DNA of 64,000 bases from Robinsoniella peoriensis (GCF_042680125.1 NZ_JBHTNY010000010.1), one strand, 5' to 3'; shown: positions 52,137 through 61,454, counted from the first letter of the stretch. Notes: generated from the letters alone by a model not told the origin. Made by a program: numbers and translations.

Positions 52137-52940
52137 TTATTTTCTATATTTTTCAATCCACTTAACAGCAAAGTCCACCAGTTCTCTTTGCTTCATGATG
52201 CGAATATCCGCATTTCCCAGTTGTACCACCCTTACTTCGTTTTCCTCTTCAAAAGCTTCCCCAATTTTTTGAAAATCCTCACCATCCACCGCCAGTGTCT
52301 CGTAAGTAACCCATTGTCTGATTCCGCCCTTATTGACTGCACTGCTCTGAACCTCACTATGCTTTCCCGGATAATCAGCTATTGCATCTGCCAGATGTAG
52401 CGATGTGTTCTTATCATATCCCACTCCAATCAGTAAAACTTCCCCGCCCAGCTGGTACAAGCGATCGATCGGGGATCCTGCACCAAAGATATTGGATAAA
52501 TCGTGCTTTTCTGTTAAAAACTCTGCATATCTTCCCACCGCTGTCACAGAACGCACCGGATGACTGCTGCGCTTTGCACCCGGCCATTTACGGAACATTT
52601 CTGCTACTGCCCCCATGTTATTGGAAGGGGTGATTTCAGGGTCATATGCAGGCCAGCATTTGCGTATGACAGGATACCACTTTCTTGGAAGATCCCCATG
52701 AATTCCTGTATCCGGATCCATGTTCTTCCAGCTCTGGGTTGGCATCATAATGGTTCCTTCCTCACCAACAGACTCTAACAGTGCTTCAATCACAACTTGT
52801 GCCCCTCCACATACAAATCCAAGACTGCTCAGCGAAGTGTGCACAAAAACGGCTGCTCCTTTTTTTATTCCTATTTCATGAAATCCTTCCATGAAATCTG
52901 CTTTTGTTAAAAATGCTCTGTTTTCATCATTATTCGTCAT
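52137..52940 (-). CDS. AAC(3)-family aminoglycoside N-acetyltransferase-like protein
   Basis: 267 residues. Motifs of the Antibiotic_NAT family are clear: VFVHTSLSSLGFVCGGAQVVIEAL, GTIMMPTQSW, and RSSHPVRSVTAVG with the catalytic His, GAGSPIDRLYQLGGEVLLIGVGYDKNTSLHLAD. Many chromosomal members are not resistance enzymes, so activity on aminoglycosides is unproven. The ATG at 52940 has GAGGAG 7-8 bases upstream. Confidence 0.88.
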   Translation of the reverse strand: MTNNDENRAFLTKADFMEGFHEIGIKKGAAVFVHTSLSSLGFVCGGAQVVIEALLESVGEEGTIMMPTQSWKNMDPDTGIHGDLPRKWYPVIRKCWPAYDPEITPSNNMGAVAEMFRKWPGAKRSSHPVRSVTAVGRYAEFLTEKHDLSNIFGAGSPIDRLYQLGGEVLLIGVGYDKNTSLHLADAIADYPGKHSEVQSSAVNKGGIRQWVTYETLAVDGEDFQKIGEAFEEENEVRVVQLGNADIRIMKQRELVDFAVKWIEKYRK

Positions 52941-53097
52941 TTTGTTTCTCCTCGCATTATAAGTCGGCATTCTGGAAAGGATTCCTTTCTTTCCAATACC
53001 TTTATCCTATCACGCATTTTCTGAAAAACAAAAGGTTAACCGCGTAACCAAAGCCAATTCTTTCAAGATATTTTTGTACAATTTAACGAAAGCCACA

Positions 53098-54126
53098 TTA
53101 TATTTTTTTTACACTCTGCCGTTCCACCAGCGTAACCGGTAAGATCCTTTCTTCCTGTATAATATTTCCTTTCATCATTGACTCCAGTAAATCCATTGCC
53201 AAAGCCGCTTTCTCTTTTAAATCCTGCCGGATTGTAGTAAGCTTTGGTCTCACTATCTGTGCCGCCGACACATCATCAAACCCGGATACGGAAAAATCCT
53301 CCGGTATACGGTACCCATGATCCGTCAAATAACTCATAAATTCTATGGCATATACATCAGAAGCACAGAACGCCGCCGTATATTCTCCCAGTTGGGATAA
53401 TAATTGTTCATAGACCTCCGGGCGTTTTCCAGCTTCCATTGGCAGCATTTTAAAATCACACATACCTCCGCCCCATTCCGTGATAGCCTTCACAAATCCA
53501 CAGTATCTCTGGTGATCTGCGCACTCATCATTATCTGCCAGAAATAATATATTACGATGCCCCATATTCCACAGATACTCCCCCATCTGGTATCCACCGC
53601 TAAAGTTATCAATGCCGATATTCCCATAGCGATCTATTTTTTTCAGAAAACCGTCAATTACAACAAACGGAATTCTCATTCTGCTTCTCAGCTTCTCATA
53701 CTCCTGTTCACAAAATCCCAGTAATAAAATCCCAGCCATATTCCAGATCGAAGAATATCGGACAATTTCCTCCAAATCATCTTCTTCCCGAAGCAGCATA
53801 AAATATCCCTTTGCCTGAATTTCCTTCAAAAGGTTGGAAACCACCGTACCGACAAATGGATCTTCAATCATTCTGCCTTCGTATTTACAGTCATCAGACA
53901 GTATCACCCCGATGATTCGCGCATCATTTTGCGCCATCAAAATAGATGCCATATTGGGAAAATACTGATTTTTCTCCAATACTTCCTGCACTTTTGCTAC
54001 GGTAGTCTCGGAAATCTTTCTCGTCTTCCCGTGGATGACATTAGATACCGTGGCTGTGCTCACCCCCAGCTCATCTGCTATATCTTTAATCCGCACACGA
54101 TATTCCTGCTTTTCTTCCTCAGCCAT
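53098..54126 (-). CDS. LacI-family transcriptional regulator
   Basis: 342 residues. HTH VRIKDIADELGVSTATVSNVIHG with hinge FPNMASILMAQNDARI. The effector domain ends DFSVSGFDDVSAAQIVRPKLTTIRQD. AAGGGG before the ATG at 54126 lies inside the GNAT gene, whose stop overlaps this start by 8 bases. No sugar operon is adjacent, so targets are elsewhere. Confidence 0.88.
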   Translation of the reverse strand: MAEEEKQEYRVRIKDIADELGVSTATVSNVIHGKTRKISETTVAKVQEVLEKNQYFPNMASILMAQNDARIIGVILSDDCKYEGRMIEDPFVGTVVSNLLKEIQAKGYFMLLREEDDLEEIVRYSSIWNMAGILLLGFCEQEYEKLRSRMRIPFVVIDGFLKKIDRYGNIGIDNFSGGYQMGEYLWNMGHRNILFLADNDECADHQRYCGFVKAITEWGGGMCDFKMLPMEAGKRPEVYEQLLSQLGEYTAAFCASDVYAIEFMSYLTDHGYRIPEDFSVSGFDDVSAAQIVRPKLTTIRQDLKEKAALAMDLLESMMKGNIIQEERILPVTLVERQSVKKI

Positions 54127-54949
54127 ATAATCCCCTTCTGTAATACTGTATATCACCATCTTTGATCAGCTGAAAGCCTGCTTTTTCAGCCAAAGCACGG
54201 GAACCCAGATTCTCTGATTTTGTTCTGATATAGACTTCCTCAAATCCCAAAAATGTCTTCCCATAATCCAGAACAGCTCTGACTGCTTCAAATGCATATC
54301 CCTGTTTCTGCCAGACGCTGCCAATCAGATATCCCAGTTCAATCATTCCTGCTCCTTCCAATTCCCCATTTTCAAATCCCACTCTGCCAATCATCTGACT
54401 GGAACTCTTTTCAACTACAGTCCACATTCCATATCCATATAATGCATACATATGATCAAAATAGGATTCCAAAATCTCTCTTTCCTCATTAAGATCCTTC
54501 GGCAGTGCCGGTAAATACCTGGATATCTCCGGATCTTTGTATATCTCATATAATTCATACACATCTTCCGGTACAGTTTCCCGAATAAGTAAACGGGCTG
54601 TCTCCGTGATAACAGAAGCGATCTTATAGTGTCTGTTATAGACACTCATCAAGAATTCGCTGTCCACTTCTTCCAGACCTTCTACCACCATATCAACCCC
54701 GTAAATACCGGCTGCACTTCCCATTGCATCATAAAAAACGCAGGGAATTCCTGCGTTTTTCGCTTTTTTTCCATTGGCAGCTGAATTTGTGATCAGAATG
54801 ACGGATTTCAAATCATAAGACATGTCAGATGCTGCAGTTATCACTTTCCATCCTTCCTTTTGCAGGCGATTGAAAAACTGGTTTATTTCTTCTATTATAT
54901 TGTTGTTCTCTATGTTTTGATTGAATATAATGTCATTTATGATAATCAT
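54119..54949 (-). CDS. HAD-like/GNAT fusion acetyltransferase
   Basis: 276 residues. About residues 1-105 resemble the C-terminal half of a HAD phosphatase-like fold (VILITNSAANGKKAKNAGIPCVFYD, VVEGLEEVDSEFLMSVYNRHY). Residues 115-276 are a RimJ-type GNAT domain (LLIRETVPEDVYELYEIYKDPEISRYLPAL, GYGMWTVVEKSSSQMIGRVGF, ELGYLIGSVWQKQGYAFEAVRAVLDYG). The fusion is common in gut Firmicutes; the substrate is unknown. Its stop overlaps the LacI start, so the regulator may be translationally coupled. Confidence 0.82.
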   Translation of the reverse strand: MIIINDIIFNQNIENNNIIEEINQFFNRLQKEGWKVITAASDMSYDLKSVILITNSAANGKKAKNAGIPCVFYDAMGSAAGIYGVDMVVEGLEEVDSEFLMSVYNRHYKIASVITETARLLIRETVPEDVYELYEIYKDPEISRYLPALPKDLNEEREILESYFDHMYALYGYGMWTVVEKSSSQMIGRVGFENGELEGAGMIELGYLIGSVWQKQGYAFEAVRAVLDYGKTFLGFEEVYIRTKSENLGSRALAEKAGFQLIKDGDIQYYRRGLYG

Positions 54950-55119
54950 AGGGCTCCGATTAGGCTGTAATATAAATTCTTATTGATGCAGCCTGAAAAG
55001 ATTTAATTTTTTATTATGTTAAACTATTAAATAATTATTTGCAATATTTTTATTATATCATATTTAGTCCAAAAAATGCTGCAATATCCGCAATCTATAT
55101 CATCTTAGTAAACCACAAG

Positions 55120-55156
55120 AACAAAGGAATGCCCAATCACCCGGCATTCCTTTGTT
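55120..55156 (-). terminator. Terminator of the APH-like kinase gene
   Basis: A perfect 14-bp stem (AACAAAGGAATGCC/GGCATTCCTTTGTT) with a 9-base loop. It lies 37 bases after the stop. Confidence 0.85.
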
Positions 55157-55192
55157 CCCCACTATTCAATCTTCAATTTTATTCCAGTCATT

Positions 55193-55939
55193 CTATTGAT
55201 ATTCGCAAACATCAATCCACTTCATTAAATCTTCTTTTTCTGCTTCCACACCTTTTGTGAGGCGGGATGCAGCTACAATCGGAAGCCACTGCTCTACGTA
55301 TTGTTTTGCAGTGTCACTCTTCCTGCAGAATAGATCCATGTAAAGCTTTGCTGCTTCATGATTTTGCAATGCGAAGCAGAGATAAGTATTGGCGGTATCG
55401 GCACTTGCGTTACCCTGGGTGGCATGTGCCCAGTCAACAATCGCAGCTGTTCCGCTTTCATCGATAATAATATTGCTCGGGTTGAAATCGCCATGACATA
55501 CTTTGGTATGGGTAGGCATCCCCTGCAGGCGGGTGTTGAGTTCATAACGAACAGTTGCATCCAGTCCTGTTGCAGTAATCTTACGAATCATCTTATCTTT
55601 CAACTTGTTTAATAAAGGTGCTTTTTTGCTGTGCATCTCTAGCTGAAGGTCAACAAATAAATTCATATATTCCTCAAGCCTTTCCGGATGCTCCTGCATC
55701 AACTGCTCTAATGTCTTACCTTGGACAAATTCAGATACGATCGCCCATTTTCCATCGACTTTCGTTACTTCCAGAACCTGCGGGATATTAAGTCCCGTTT
55801 CTTCTGCTCTTGCCTGATTTAATGCTTCATTTAAAATATTTGCTTTCGTGAAACTTGATTCAAATACCTTGACCGCCTTGCCGCCGTCTCTGTAAACCAT
55901 TTTCTGGTCCCTTTTTGCAATAATCTGTAATTCTGACAT
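55193..55939 (-). CDS. APH-fold small-molecule kinase (phosphotransferase family)
   Basis: 248 residues. The catalytic CHGDFNPSNIIIDE (Brenner motif) and IVDWAHATQGNASADTA identify an aminoglycoside phosphotransferase/choline kinase fold. Upstream MVYRDGGKAVKVF holds the ATP-binding Lys. The function may be phosphorylation of an antibiotic, a sugar or a choline-like compound; there is no evidence for resistance. GGGGGA precedes the ATG. adhE lies upstream on the same strand, with two hairpins between. Confidence 0.82.
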   Translation of the reverse strand: MSELQIIAKRDQKMVYRDGGKAVKVFESSFTKANILNEALNQARAEETGLNIPQVLEVTKVDGKWAIVSEFVQGKTLEQLMQEHPERLEEYMNLFVDLQLEMHSKKAPLLNKLKDKMIRKITATGLDATVRYELNTRLQGMPTHTKVCHGDFNPSNIIIDESGTAAIVDWAHATQGNASADTANTYLCFALQNHEAAKLYMDLFCRKSDTAKQYVEQWLPIVAASRLTKGVEAEKEDLMKWIDVCEYQ

Positions 55940-55971
55940 TAGAAAATCCCCCTTTTCCATGTTGTTGGTTC

Positions 55972-56015
55972 TGCCAGGCAGACACTTGTAATGTACTAAG
56001 GAGGACTGCCTGGCA
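55972..56015. other. 10-bp stem upstream of the APH-like kinase gene
   Basis: TGCCAGGCAG/CTGCCTGGCA separated by 24 bases that include a plus-strand AAGGAGGA. It could be a leader hairpin of the kinase mRNA. No ORF is attached. Confidence 0.5.
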
Positions 56016-56069
56016 ATTGATGTTTACAAACTGCCATTCAACCGTTCTTGGAATAAAACTGATCGTGGA

Positions 56070-56105
56070 AATTACGGCAGACTGTAGACTCAATCTGCCG
56101 TAATT
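56070..56105 (-). terminator. Terminator of adhE
   Basis: A perfect 12-bp stem AATTACGGCAGA/TCTGCCGTAATT with a 12-base loop, 64 bases after the adhE stop. Confidence 0.75.
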
Positions 56106-56168
56106 CTTCATACTATAGCAAGGTATCCGACTGAACAGCTTATCTATAAACTATACCATATAGGAATC

Positions 56169-58790
56169 CTATTTGCCATAGTATGCAGCTAAATAAATTT
56201 CTTTGATTTCCTTCATAAGAGGATATCTTGGGTTAGCTCCTGTACACTGATCATCAAATGCCTGTTCAACCATGTCATCTAATGTATCCAGGAAGTATTT
56301 TTCATCTACGCCGTAATCAGCGATACATTTTTTAATACCGATTTTTTCTTTTAATTCTTCTAATGCTGTAATTAATTTTTCGAATGTGTCGTTGTCATCC
56401 TTGCCTACGATGCCTGCAAAGCGAGCTGCTTCCGCATATCTTTCTTTTGCATGCGGATACTGATACTGAGAGAATGTACCCATCTTTGTAGGAACGTCAA
56501 CTGCGTTGAAACGCATAACTCTTGTAAGGATTAAAGCATTTGCAACACCATGTGGCAGGTGATGGAATGCACCTAATTTATGGGCAAGAGAGTGGTTGAT
56601 TCCAAGGAATGCGTTAGCGAATGCCATACCTGCCATACAAGCAGCATCAGCCATTTTTTCTCTTGCGATCGGATCATTTGCTCCGTTTTCATATGCTGAA
56701 GGCAGATACTGGAATACATTTTTAATTGCTTTTAATGCAAGACCGTCTGTATAGTCTGTAGCCATGATGGAAACGTATGCTTCTAATGCATGTGTCATTA
56801 CGTCGATACCGGAAGCACTTGTTAAGCCTTTTGGCTGGTTCATCATGTTATCAGCATCAATGATAGCCATGTTAGGAAGCAGTTCATAGTCTGCTAACGG
56901 ATATTTTACTCCGGATTTTTCATCTGTGATAATTGCAAATGGTGTAACCTCAGAACCTGTACCTGAAGATGTAGGGATAGCTACGAAGTAAGCTTTTTCG
57001 CCCATCTTAGGGAAGGTGTATACTCTCTTACGGATATCCATGAAGTCCATTGCCATTCTCATGAAGTCAGCTTCCGGATGTTCGTACATTACCCACATAA
57101 TCTTAGCAGCATCCATTGCAGAACCACCGCCAAGTGCAATGATCGTATCCGGTTCGAATTCTGTCATTGCTTTTGCACCAGCCTGTGCACATGCAAGTGT
57201 TGGGTCCGGAGCTACGTCAAAGAAGCAGGTATGCTGGATTCCCATAGCGTCTAATTTCTCTTCGATTGGTTTTACATAACCATTCTTATATAAGAAACTA
57301 TCGGTTACGATAAAGCATTTTTTCTTATTCATGATTGTTCCCAGTTCATCAAGAGCAACCGGCATACAGCCTTTTTTGAAGTAAACTTTTTCAGGTGTTC
57401 TAAACCACAGCATATTTTCTCTCCTCTCAGCAACTGTCTTGATGTTGATTAAGTGTTTTACACCAACATTCTCGGAAATGGAGTTACCGCCCCAGGATCC
57501 GCATCCAAGTGTTAAAGATGGAGCCAGTTTGAAGTTGTATAAGTCACCGATACCACCCTGAGCTGCAGGAGTATTGATTAATACACGGCAGGTCTTCATA
57601 GCTGCTGCGTGTTTTTCCATTTTTTCTTTCTGTGCCGGATGGATGTACAGGGATGCTGTATGTCCGTATCCGCCGTCAGCTACTAACTGAGCTGCTTTTA
57701 CAAGAGCTTCATCGAAGTCTTTTGCTTTATATAATGCCAGTACCGGAGATAATTTCTCATGTGCGAATTCTTCACTGATGTCTACAGATTCTACTTCACC
57801 GATCAGGATCTTGGTTGCTTCCGGAACTTCTACACCTGCAAGCTTTGCGATTGTATAAGCGGACTGTCCAACGATCTTAGCGTTTAATGCGCCGTTGATG
57901 ATGATTGTTTTACGAACCTTATCCAGTTCTTCGCCTTTTAAGAAATAGCATCCGCGGTCTGCGAATTCTTTCTTTACTGCGTCATAGATGCTTCCTACTG
58001 CTGTTACAGACTGCTCAGAAGCACAGATCATACCATTATCAAATGTTTTGGAATGGATGATGGAGTTTACTGCAAGTTTTACATCTGCTGTATCATCAAT
58101 TACAACAGGGGTATTACCAGCGCCTACACCTAAAGCAGGTTTTCCTGAAGAGTATGCGGCTTTAACCATACCAGGACCACCGGTTGCAAGGATGCAGTCT
58201 GCTGCTTTCATTACTTCATTTGTTAATTCAAGGGAAGGAACGTCGATCCATCCGATGATGCCTTCCGGTGCTCCTGCTTTTACTGCTGCATCTAAAACAA
58301 TCTTAGCTGCTGCAATGGTACAGTCTTTTGCACGCGGATGCGGGCTGATGATGATGGCATTTCTGGTCTTCAGAGAAATTAAAGTCTTGAAGATTGCTGT
58401 TGAAGTCGGGTTTGTGGTTGGGATTACTGCTGCAATTAATCCTAACGGCTCTGCAATTTTTTTAATACCAAATGCAGAATCCTCTTCAATCACGCCACAG
58501 GTCTTTGTACTTCTGTAAGCATTGTAGATATACTCTGCAGCATAGTGGTTTTTGATAACCTTATCTTCTACAATACCCATACCTGTTTCAGCAACTGCCT
58601 GTTTTGCCAGCGGAATACGCTGCATATTTGCTGCCATAGCAGCTTCAAAAAAGATCTTATCTACCTGTTCCTGTGTGAAAGTAGCAAATACCTTCTGCGC
58701 TTCGCGCATAGCAGCCAGTTTCGCATTCAATGCTTCAACACTGTCAATCACTTCAGGTACTACATTAACCGTGGTTTCTTTCTTAGCCAT
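56169..58790 (-). CDS. adhE: Bifunctional aldehyde-alcohol dehydrogenase
   Basis: 873 residues. The N-terminal CoA-acylating aldehyde dehydrogenase reduces acetyl-CoA to acetaldehyde; catalytic Cys is in DNGMICASEQS. The C-terminal iron ADH (about 450-873) reduces this to ethanol, with GGGSAMDAAKIMW, TSSGTGSEVTPFA, HALEAYVS and HLPHGVANA metal ligands. AdhE assembles into spirosomes and reoxidises NADH in fermentation. The ATG at 58790 has AGGAGG 7 bases upstream. A Rex-like site and a consensus -35 precede it. Confidence 0.98.
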   Translation of the reverse strand: MAKKETTVNVVPEVIDSVEALNAKLAAMREAQKVFATFTQEQVDKIFFEAAMAANMQRIPLAKQAVAETGMGIVEDKVIKNHYAAEYIYNAYRSTKTCGVIEEDSAFGIKKIAEPLGLIAAVIPTTNPTSTAIFKTLISLKTRNAIIISPHPRAKDCTIAAAKIVLDAAVKAGAPEGIIGWIDVPSLELTNEVMKAADCILATGGPGMVKAAYSSGKPALGVGAGNTPVVIDDTADVKLAVNSIIHSKTFDNGMICASEQSVTAVGSIYDAVKKEFADRGCYFLKGEELDKVRKTIIINGALNAKIVGQSAYTIAKLAGVEVPEATKILIGEVESVDISEEFAHEKLSPVLALYKAKDFDEALVKAAQLVADGGYGHTASLYIHPAQKEKMEKHAAAMKTCRVLINTPAAQGGIGDLYNFKLAPSLTLGCGSWGGNSISENVGVKHLINIKTVAERRENMLWFRTPEKVYFKKGCMPVALDELGTIMNKKKCFIVTDSFLYKNGYVKPIEEKLDAMGIQHTCFFDVAPDPTLACAQAGAKAMTEFEPDTIIALGGGSAMDAAKIMWVMYEHPEADFMRMAMDFMDIRKRVYTFPKMGEKAYFVAIPTSSGTGSEVTPFAIITDEKSGVKYPLADYELLPNMAIIDADNMMNQPKGLTSASGIDVMTHALEAYVSIMATDYTDGLALKAIKNVFQYLPSAYENGANDPIAREKMADAACMAGMAFANAFLGINHSLAHKLGAFHHLPHGVANALILTRVMRFNAVDVPTKMGTFSQYQYPHAKERYAEAARFAGIVGKDDNDTFEKLITALEELKEKIGIKKCIADYGVDEKYFLDTLDDMVEQAFDDQCTGANPRYPLMKEIKEIYLAAYYGK

Positions 58791-58840
58791 GTTTGTTCCT
58801 CCTTGAATAGGTGAATTTATAATTTGTTTTGGTTCATTTA

Positions 58841-58891
58841 TTGACAATTTTTTAACAAGGTCATCATACTATACCGTTAAAATTTTGTCAA
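58841..58891 (-). promoter_or_regulatory. adhE promoter and Rex-like operator
   Basis: TTGACA (58886-58891), 17-base spacer, TATGAT (58863-58868) on the minus strand. At the expected start is TTGACAA-TTTT-TTAACAA (58841-58858); the right half is a perfect Rex half-site, the left has two mismatches. Between 58892 and 59165 there is no gene, only AT-rich sequence and the cyclophilin terminator. Confidence 0.6.
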
Positions 58892-59072
58892 TCCTTTTTT
58901 TAAAAAAACTACAAAGATTTTTTTACCATCTGAATACTCGTAAAATTCCACATTGTAACCTGCTCAAATTCGCTATAAATACAGATTTTCTCACAAAAAA
59001 TCACATTCCAAAAGGACAGGACCCCTAATTATTAAATTTTTGTAAATTGACCTAGTATTTCCAAATAACAAA

Positions 59073-59138
59073 AAAATATTCCCCAGGTCCGGCGGTTTAT
59101 TTCGTTAATAAAATGCCAAACTCTGAGGAATATTTATA
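59073..59138 (-). terminator. Terminator of the cyclophilin gene
   Basis: AAATATTCC and GGAATATTT form an outer stem about 65 bases apart, with an inner TTTTATT/AAATAAA arm, in the stretch after the cyclophilin stop. The T-tract is modest. Confidence 0.55.
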
Positions 59139-59165
59139 TGAAATTTGTTTTAGTTTGTTAAAAAA

Positions 59166-59687
59166 TTAGCATTTCTCCGGTTCCGGATAAACAACACCAA
59201 AAGTATCTACTGTCATAGATTTAATCTTTTGCTCATCTAATGGACGGTCGCTGTAATCTGTATCTGTTTCTGCTATCTTATTTACAACATCCATACCCTC
59301 CGTAATTTTACCGAAAGCCGCATAAGATCCATCCAGATGAGGTGAATTCTTATGCATAATGAAGAACTGGGAACCTGCAGAGTTGGGGTCCATAGCTCTT
59401 GCCATGGAAAGAACACCCGGTGTATGTTTAAACTGGTTTGCAAAACCATTCTGTGAGAACTCTCCTTTAATACTATATCCCGGACCTCCCATACCATTTC
59501 CGTTAGGACATCCGCCCTGGATCATAAATCCATTGATTACACGGTGAAAAATAATTCCATCATAGAAACCTTTTTTTATAAGGCTGATAAAATTGTTTAC
59601 ACTGTTTGGTGCAATCTCCGGATATAATTCTGCTTTCATAACATCGCCATTTTCCATAGTAATGGTTACAATTGGATTCTGTGCCAT
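59166..59687 (-). CDS. Peptidyl-prolyl cis-trans isomerase (cyclophilin)
   Basis: 173 residues, cytoplasmic (no signal). PNSVNNFISLIKKGFYDGIIFHRVINGFMIQGG with catalytic Arg in FHRV, GGPGYSIKGEF, GVLSMARAMDPNSAGSQFFIMH and HLDGSYAAFGKI are the cyclophilin signatures. AAAGGA lies 8 bases before the ATG at 59687. The gene has its own promoter at 59774-59802. Confidence 0.95.
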   Translation of the reverse strand: MAQNPIVTITMENGDVMKAELYPEIAPNSVNNFISLIKKGFYDGIIFHRVINGFMIQGGCPNGNGMGGPGYSIKGEFSQNGFANQFKHTPGVLSMARAMDPNSAGSQFFIMHKNSPHLDGSYAAFGKITEGMDVVNKIAETDTDYSDRPLDEQKIKSMTVDTFGVVYPEPEKC

Positions 59688-59773
59688 AGTTTTATTCCTT
59701 TCATTAAATGTAATTCCCGCCATAAAGGAGGGCTGTGTTACAAACAGTTACTTTTTCCTGCCTGTACCAATAA

Positions 59774-59802
59774 ATTATAATATGTAATCTTCAATGTTGC
59801 AA
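59774..59802 (-). promoter_or_regulatory. Promoter of the cyclophilin gene
   Basis: TTGCAA (59797-59802) and perfect TATAAT (59774-59779), 17-base spacer, minus strand. Confidence 0.7.
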
Positions 59803-59849
59803 GGCATATTTACAGCATATCTCTACATAAAATCACAAAGAAACACTCC

Positions 59850-59878
59850 TTGCCCCCACCTCTTATCCATGCTATAAT
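59850..59878 (+). promoter_or_regulatory. Promoter of the AGCS symporter gene
   Basis: TTGCCC (59850-59855), 17-base spacer, perfect TATAAT (59873-59878). The predicted 5' UTR is about 147 bases, which includes the structured element. Confidence 0.65.
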
Positions 59879-59920
59879 TATTTAATTATACACTACCGTG
59901 TTAACTTGTTAAGTCAAATA

Positions 59921-60008
59921 TCCCGCCTCAGGCGACGGGGGATTTGTACCTCGTGGCAGTCGCCAAATAAACACGCAAGCGCGTCCGTCTGGCTTGTTGC
60001 TCACGGGA
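59921..60008 (+). promoter_or_regulatory. Structured leader element before the AGCS symporter (riboswitch-like or repeat)
   Basis: Three nested or adjacent stems: outer TCCCG/CGGGA (59921-59925 and 60004-60008), inner GGCGAC/GTCGCC (59931-59936 and 59959-59964), and ACGC/GCGT (59973-59976 and 59981-59984). It is GC-rich in an AT-rich spacer and ends 10 bases before AGGAGG of the symporter, so it could control translation. It does not look like a glycine riboswitch. It may be a dispersed intergenic repeat of gut Clostridia instead. Confidence 0.5.
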
Positions 60009-60031
60009 ATAATTATCAGGAGGAAACCAAC

Positions 60032-61447
60032 ATGAATTTCTCAACGATCTTATCCGATGTTAACAGTTTTGTCTGGGGGCCTGTCATGCTGATACTGCTG
60101 GTCGGAACCGGCATTTTCATGACTATTCGCCTCAAATTTCTTCCCTGGCGCAACCTGGGTTACGCTCTGCGGTCCGTTTTTCAAAAAGCCGATCCGGATA
60201 TGGACTCTAACAGTGGTGACATCTCACCTTTTCAATCTCTGATGACAGCTCTTGCTGCTACAATTGGTACAGGAAATATCGTTGGTGTTGCTACGGCTAT
60301 GGTTATAGGTGGTCCCGGAGCTCTTGTCTGGATGTGGATCAGTGCTCTGTTTGGACTTTCTACCAAGTATGCAGAAAGCGTTCTCGCTGTAAAATACCGT
60401 GAAACCAATGTATTTGGTGAAATGGCAGGCGGCCCTATGTATGCCATGAAAAACGGTTTTCGCATCAAATGGATCGGCTCTGTTCTTGCTGCACTCTTTT
60501 CCGTCTTTGCGGTTGTGGCATCTTTTGGAATCGGCAACATGACCCAGGCGAATTCCATATCCCTTGCCCTGCATGATACCTTTGGCATTCCGCTCTCTGT
60601 AACGGGTGCAGTGATTATGATTCTGGCTCTGATCGTGCTTGTGGGAGGGATTAAAAGTATAGGTAAAGTATGCTCCCTGATTGTTCCTTTCATGGCCGTC
60701 CTCTACTTTATATGCGGTCTTATTGTCATAATTCTGAATTTTAAAAATCTTCCAGCCGGTATTGCACAGATCATACATATGGCTTTTTCACCGGACGCCA
60801 TTGCCGGAGGGGTGGGCGGTACCATTATCGCCAGCATGCTTTCTGCAATGCGCTGGGGCGTCGCAAGAGGGGTATTTTCTAATGAAGCAGGGCTTGGATC
60901 TGCTCCAATCGCCGCTGCTGCCGCCAAAACGGATCATCCGTCCAGACAGGGTTATATCAACATGACAGGTACCTTCTTTGACACTTTGGTTGTCTGCTCC
61001 ATTACCGGACTTGCAATCGCTTCCTCCGGTGTTCTTGGTACACTGGGTGTGGACGGAAAAGTAATCACCGGGGTAAACCTGACCATACAGGCTTTTTCTA
61101 CCGCTCTTGGTGGTGCCGGGGGTTGGCTTGTCACCATCGGCATTACATTATTTGCTTTCTCCACCATTTTAGGCTGGGAATACTATGGTGAAAAATCTTT
61201 GGAATATCTGGTGAAGTCCCCAAAGATCACTTATCTTTACCGTATTATCTTCTGCCTGATCATTTTTGTCGGCGCTACTACTACTTTGCAGGTAGTATGG
61301 GATTTTTCAGATACAATGAACGGACTTATGGCAATTCCCAATCTGATCTGCCTGTTAGTATTGAATAAGACAGTTGCAAAAGAATGTTTTCATTTCCAGG
61401 ATACAGTAATAACCCCGGATCGTAAAAAGAAGAAACGATTGAAGTAA
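60032..61447 (+). CDS. Alanine/glycine:cation symporter (AGCS family)
   Basis: 471 residues, about 11 membrane helices. LLVGTGIFMTIRLKF at the N-terminus, LAATIGTGNIVGVATAM and GGPGALVWMWISALFGLSTKY, GGVGGTIIASMLSAMRWGVARGVFSNEAGLGSAPIAAAAAKTDHPSRQGYINMTGTFFDT are unmistakable AGCS motifs. It imports alanine, glycine or serine with sodium or protons. The real start is the ATG at 60032 with AGGAGG 8 bases upstream; the frame is open further but covers the structured leader. Confidence 0.95.
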   Translation: MNFSTILSDVNSFVWGPVMLILLVGTGIFMTIRLKFLPWRNLGYALRSVFQKADPDMDSNSGDISPFQSLMTALAATIGTGNIVGVATAMVIGGPGALVWMWISALFGLSTKYAESVLAVKYRETNVFGEMAGGPMYAMKNGFRIKWIGSVLAALFSVFAVVASFGIGNMTQANSISLALHDTFGIPLSVTGAVIMILALIVLVGGIKSIGKVCSLIVPFMAVLYFICGLIVIILNFKNLPAGIAQIIHMAFSPDAIAGGVGGTIIASMLSAMRWGVARGVFSNEAGLGSAPIAAAAAKTDHPSRQGYINMTGTFFDTLVVCSITGLAIASSGVLGTLGVDGKVITGVNLTIQAFSTALGGAGGWLVTIGITLFAFSTILGWEYYGEKSLEYLVKSPKITYLYRIIFCLIIFVGATTTLQVVWDFSDTMNGLMAIPNLICLLVLNKTVAKECFHFQDTVITPDRKKKKRLK

Positions 61448-61454
61448 AAAATGT

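Noticed and set aside
52137..55939. An aminoglycoside-resistance cassette made of the AAC(3)-like and APH-like genes
   Set aside because: They are not adjacent, lack mobile flanks and belong to families with many non-resistance members, so only fold-level calls are given.
59921..60008. Glycine riboswitch before the AGCS symporter
   Set aside because: The conserved GGAGAG and tandem-aptamer features are absent; the structure seen is of a different type.
59906..60031. N-terminal extension of the AGCS symporter
   Set aside because: The frame is open upstream of 60032, but the segment is the structured leader, and AGGAGG sits correctly before the ATG at 60032.
60224..60778. Long minus-strand ORFs opposite the AGCS gene
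   Set aside because: Their translations are His/Cys/Arg-rich with no recognisable fold and lie opposite a strongly conserved gene.
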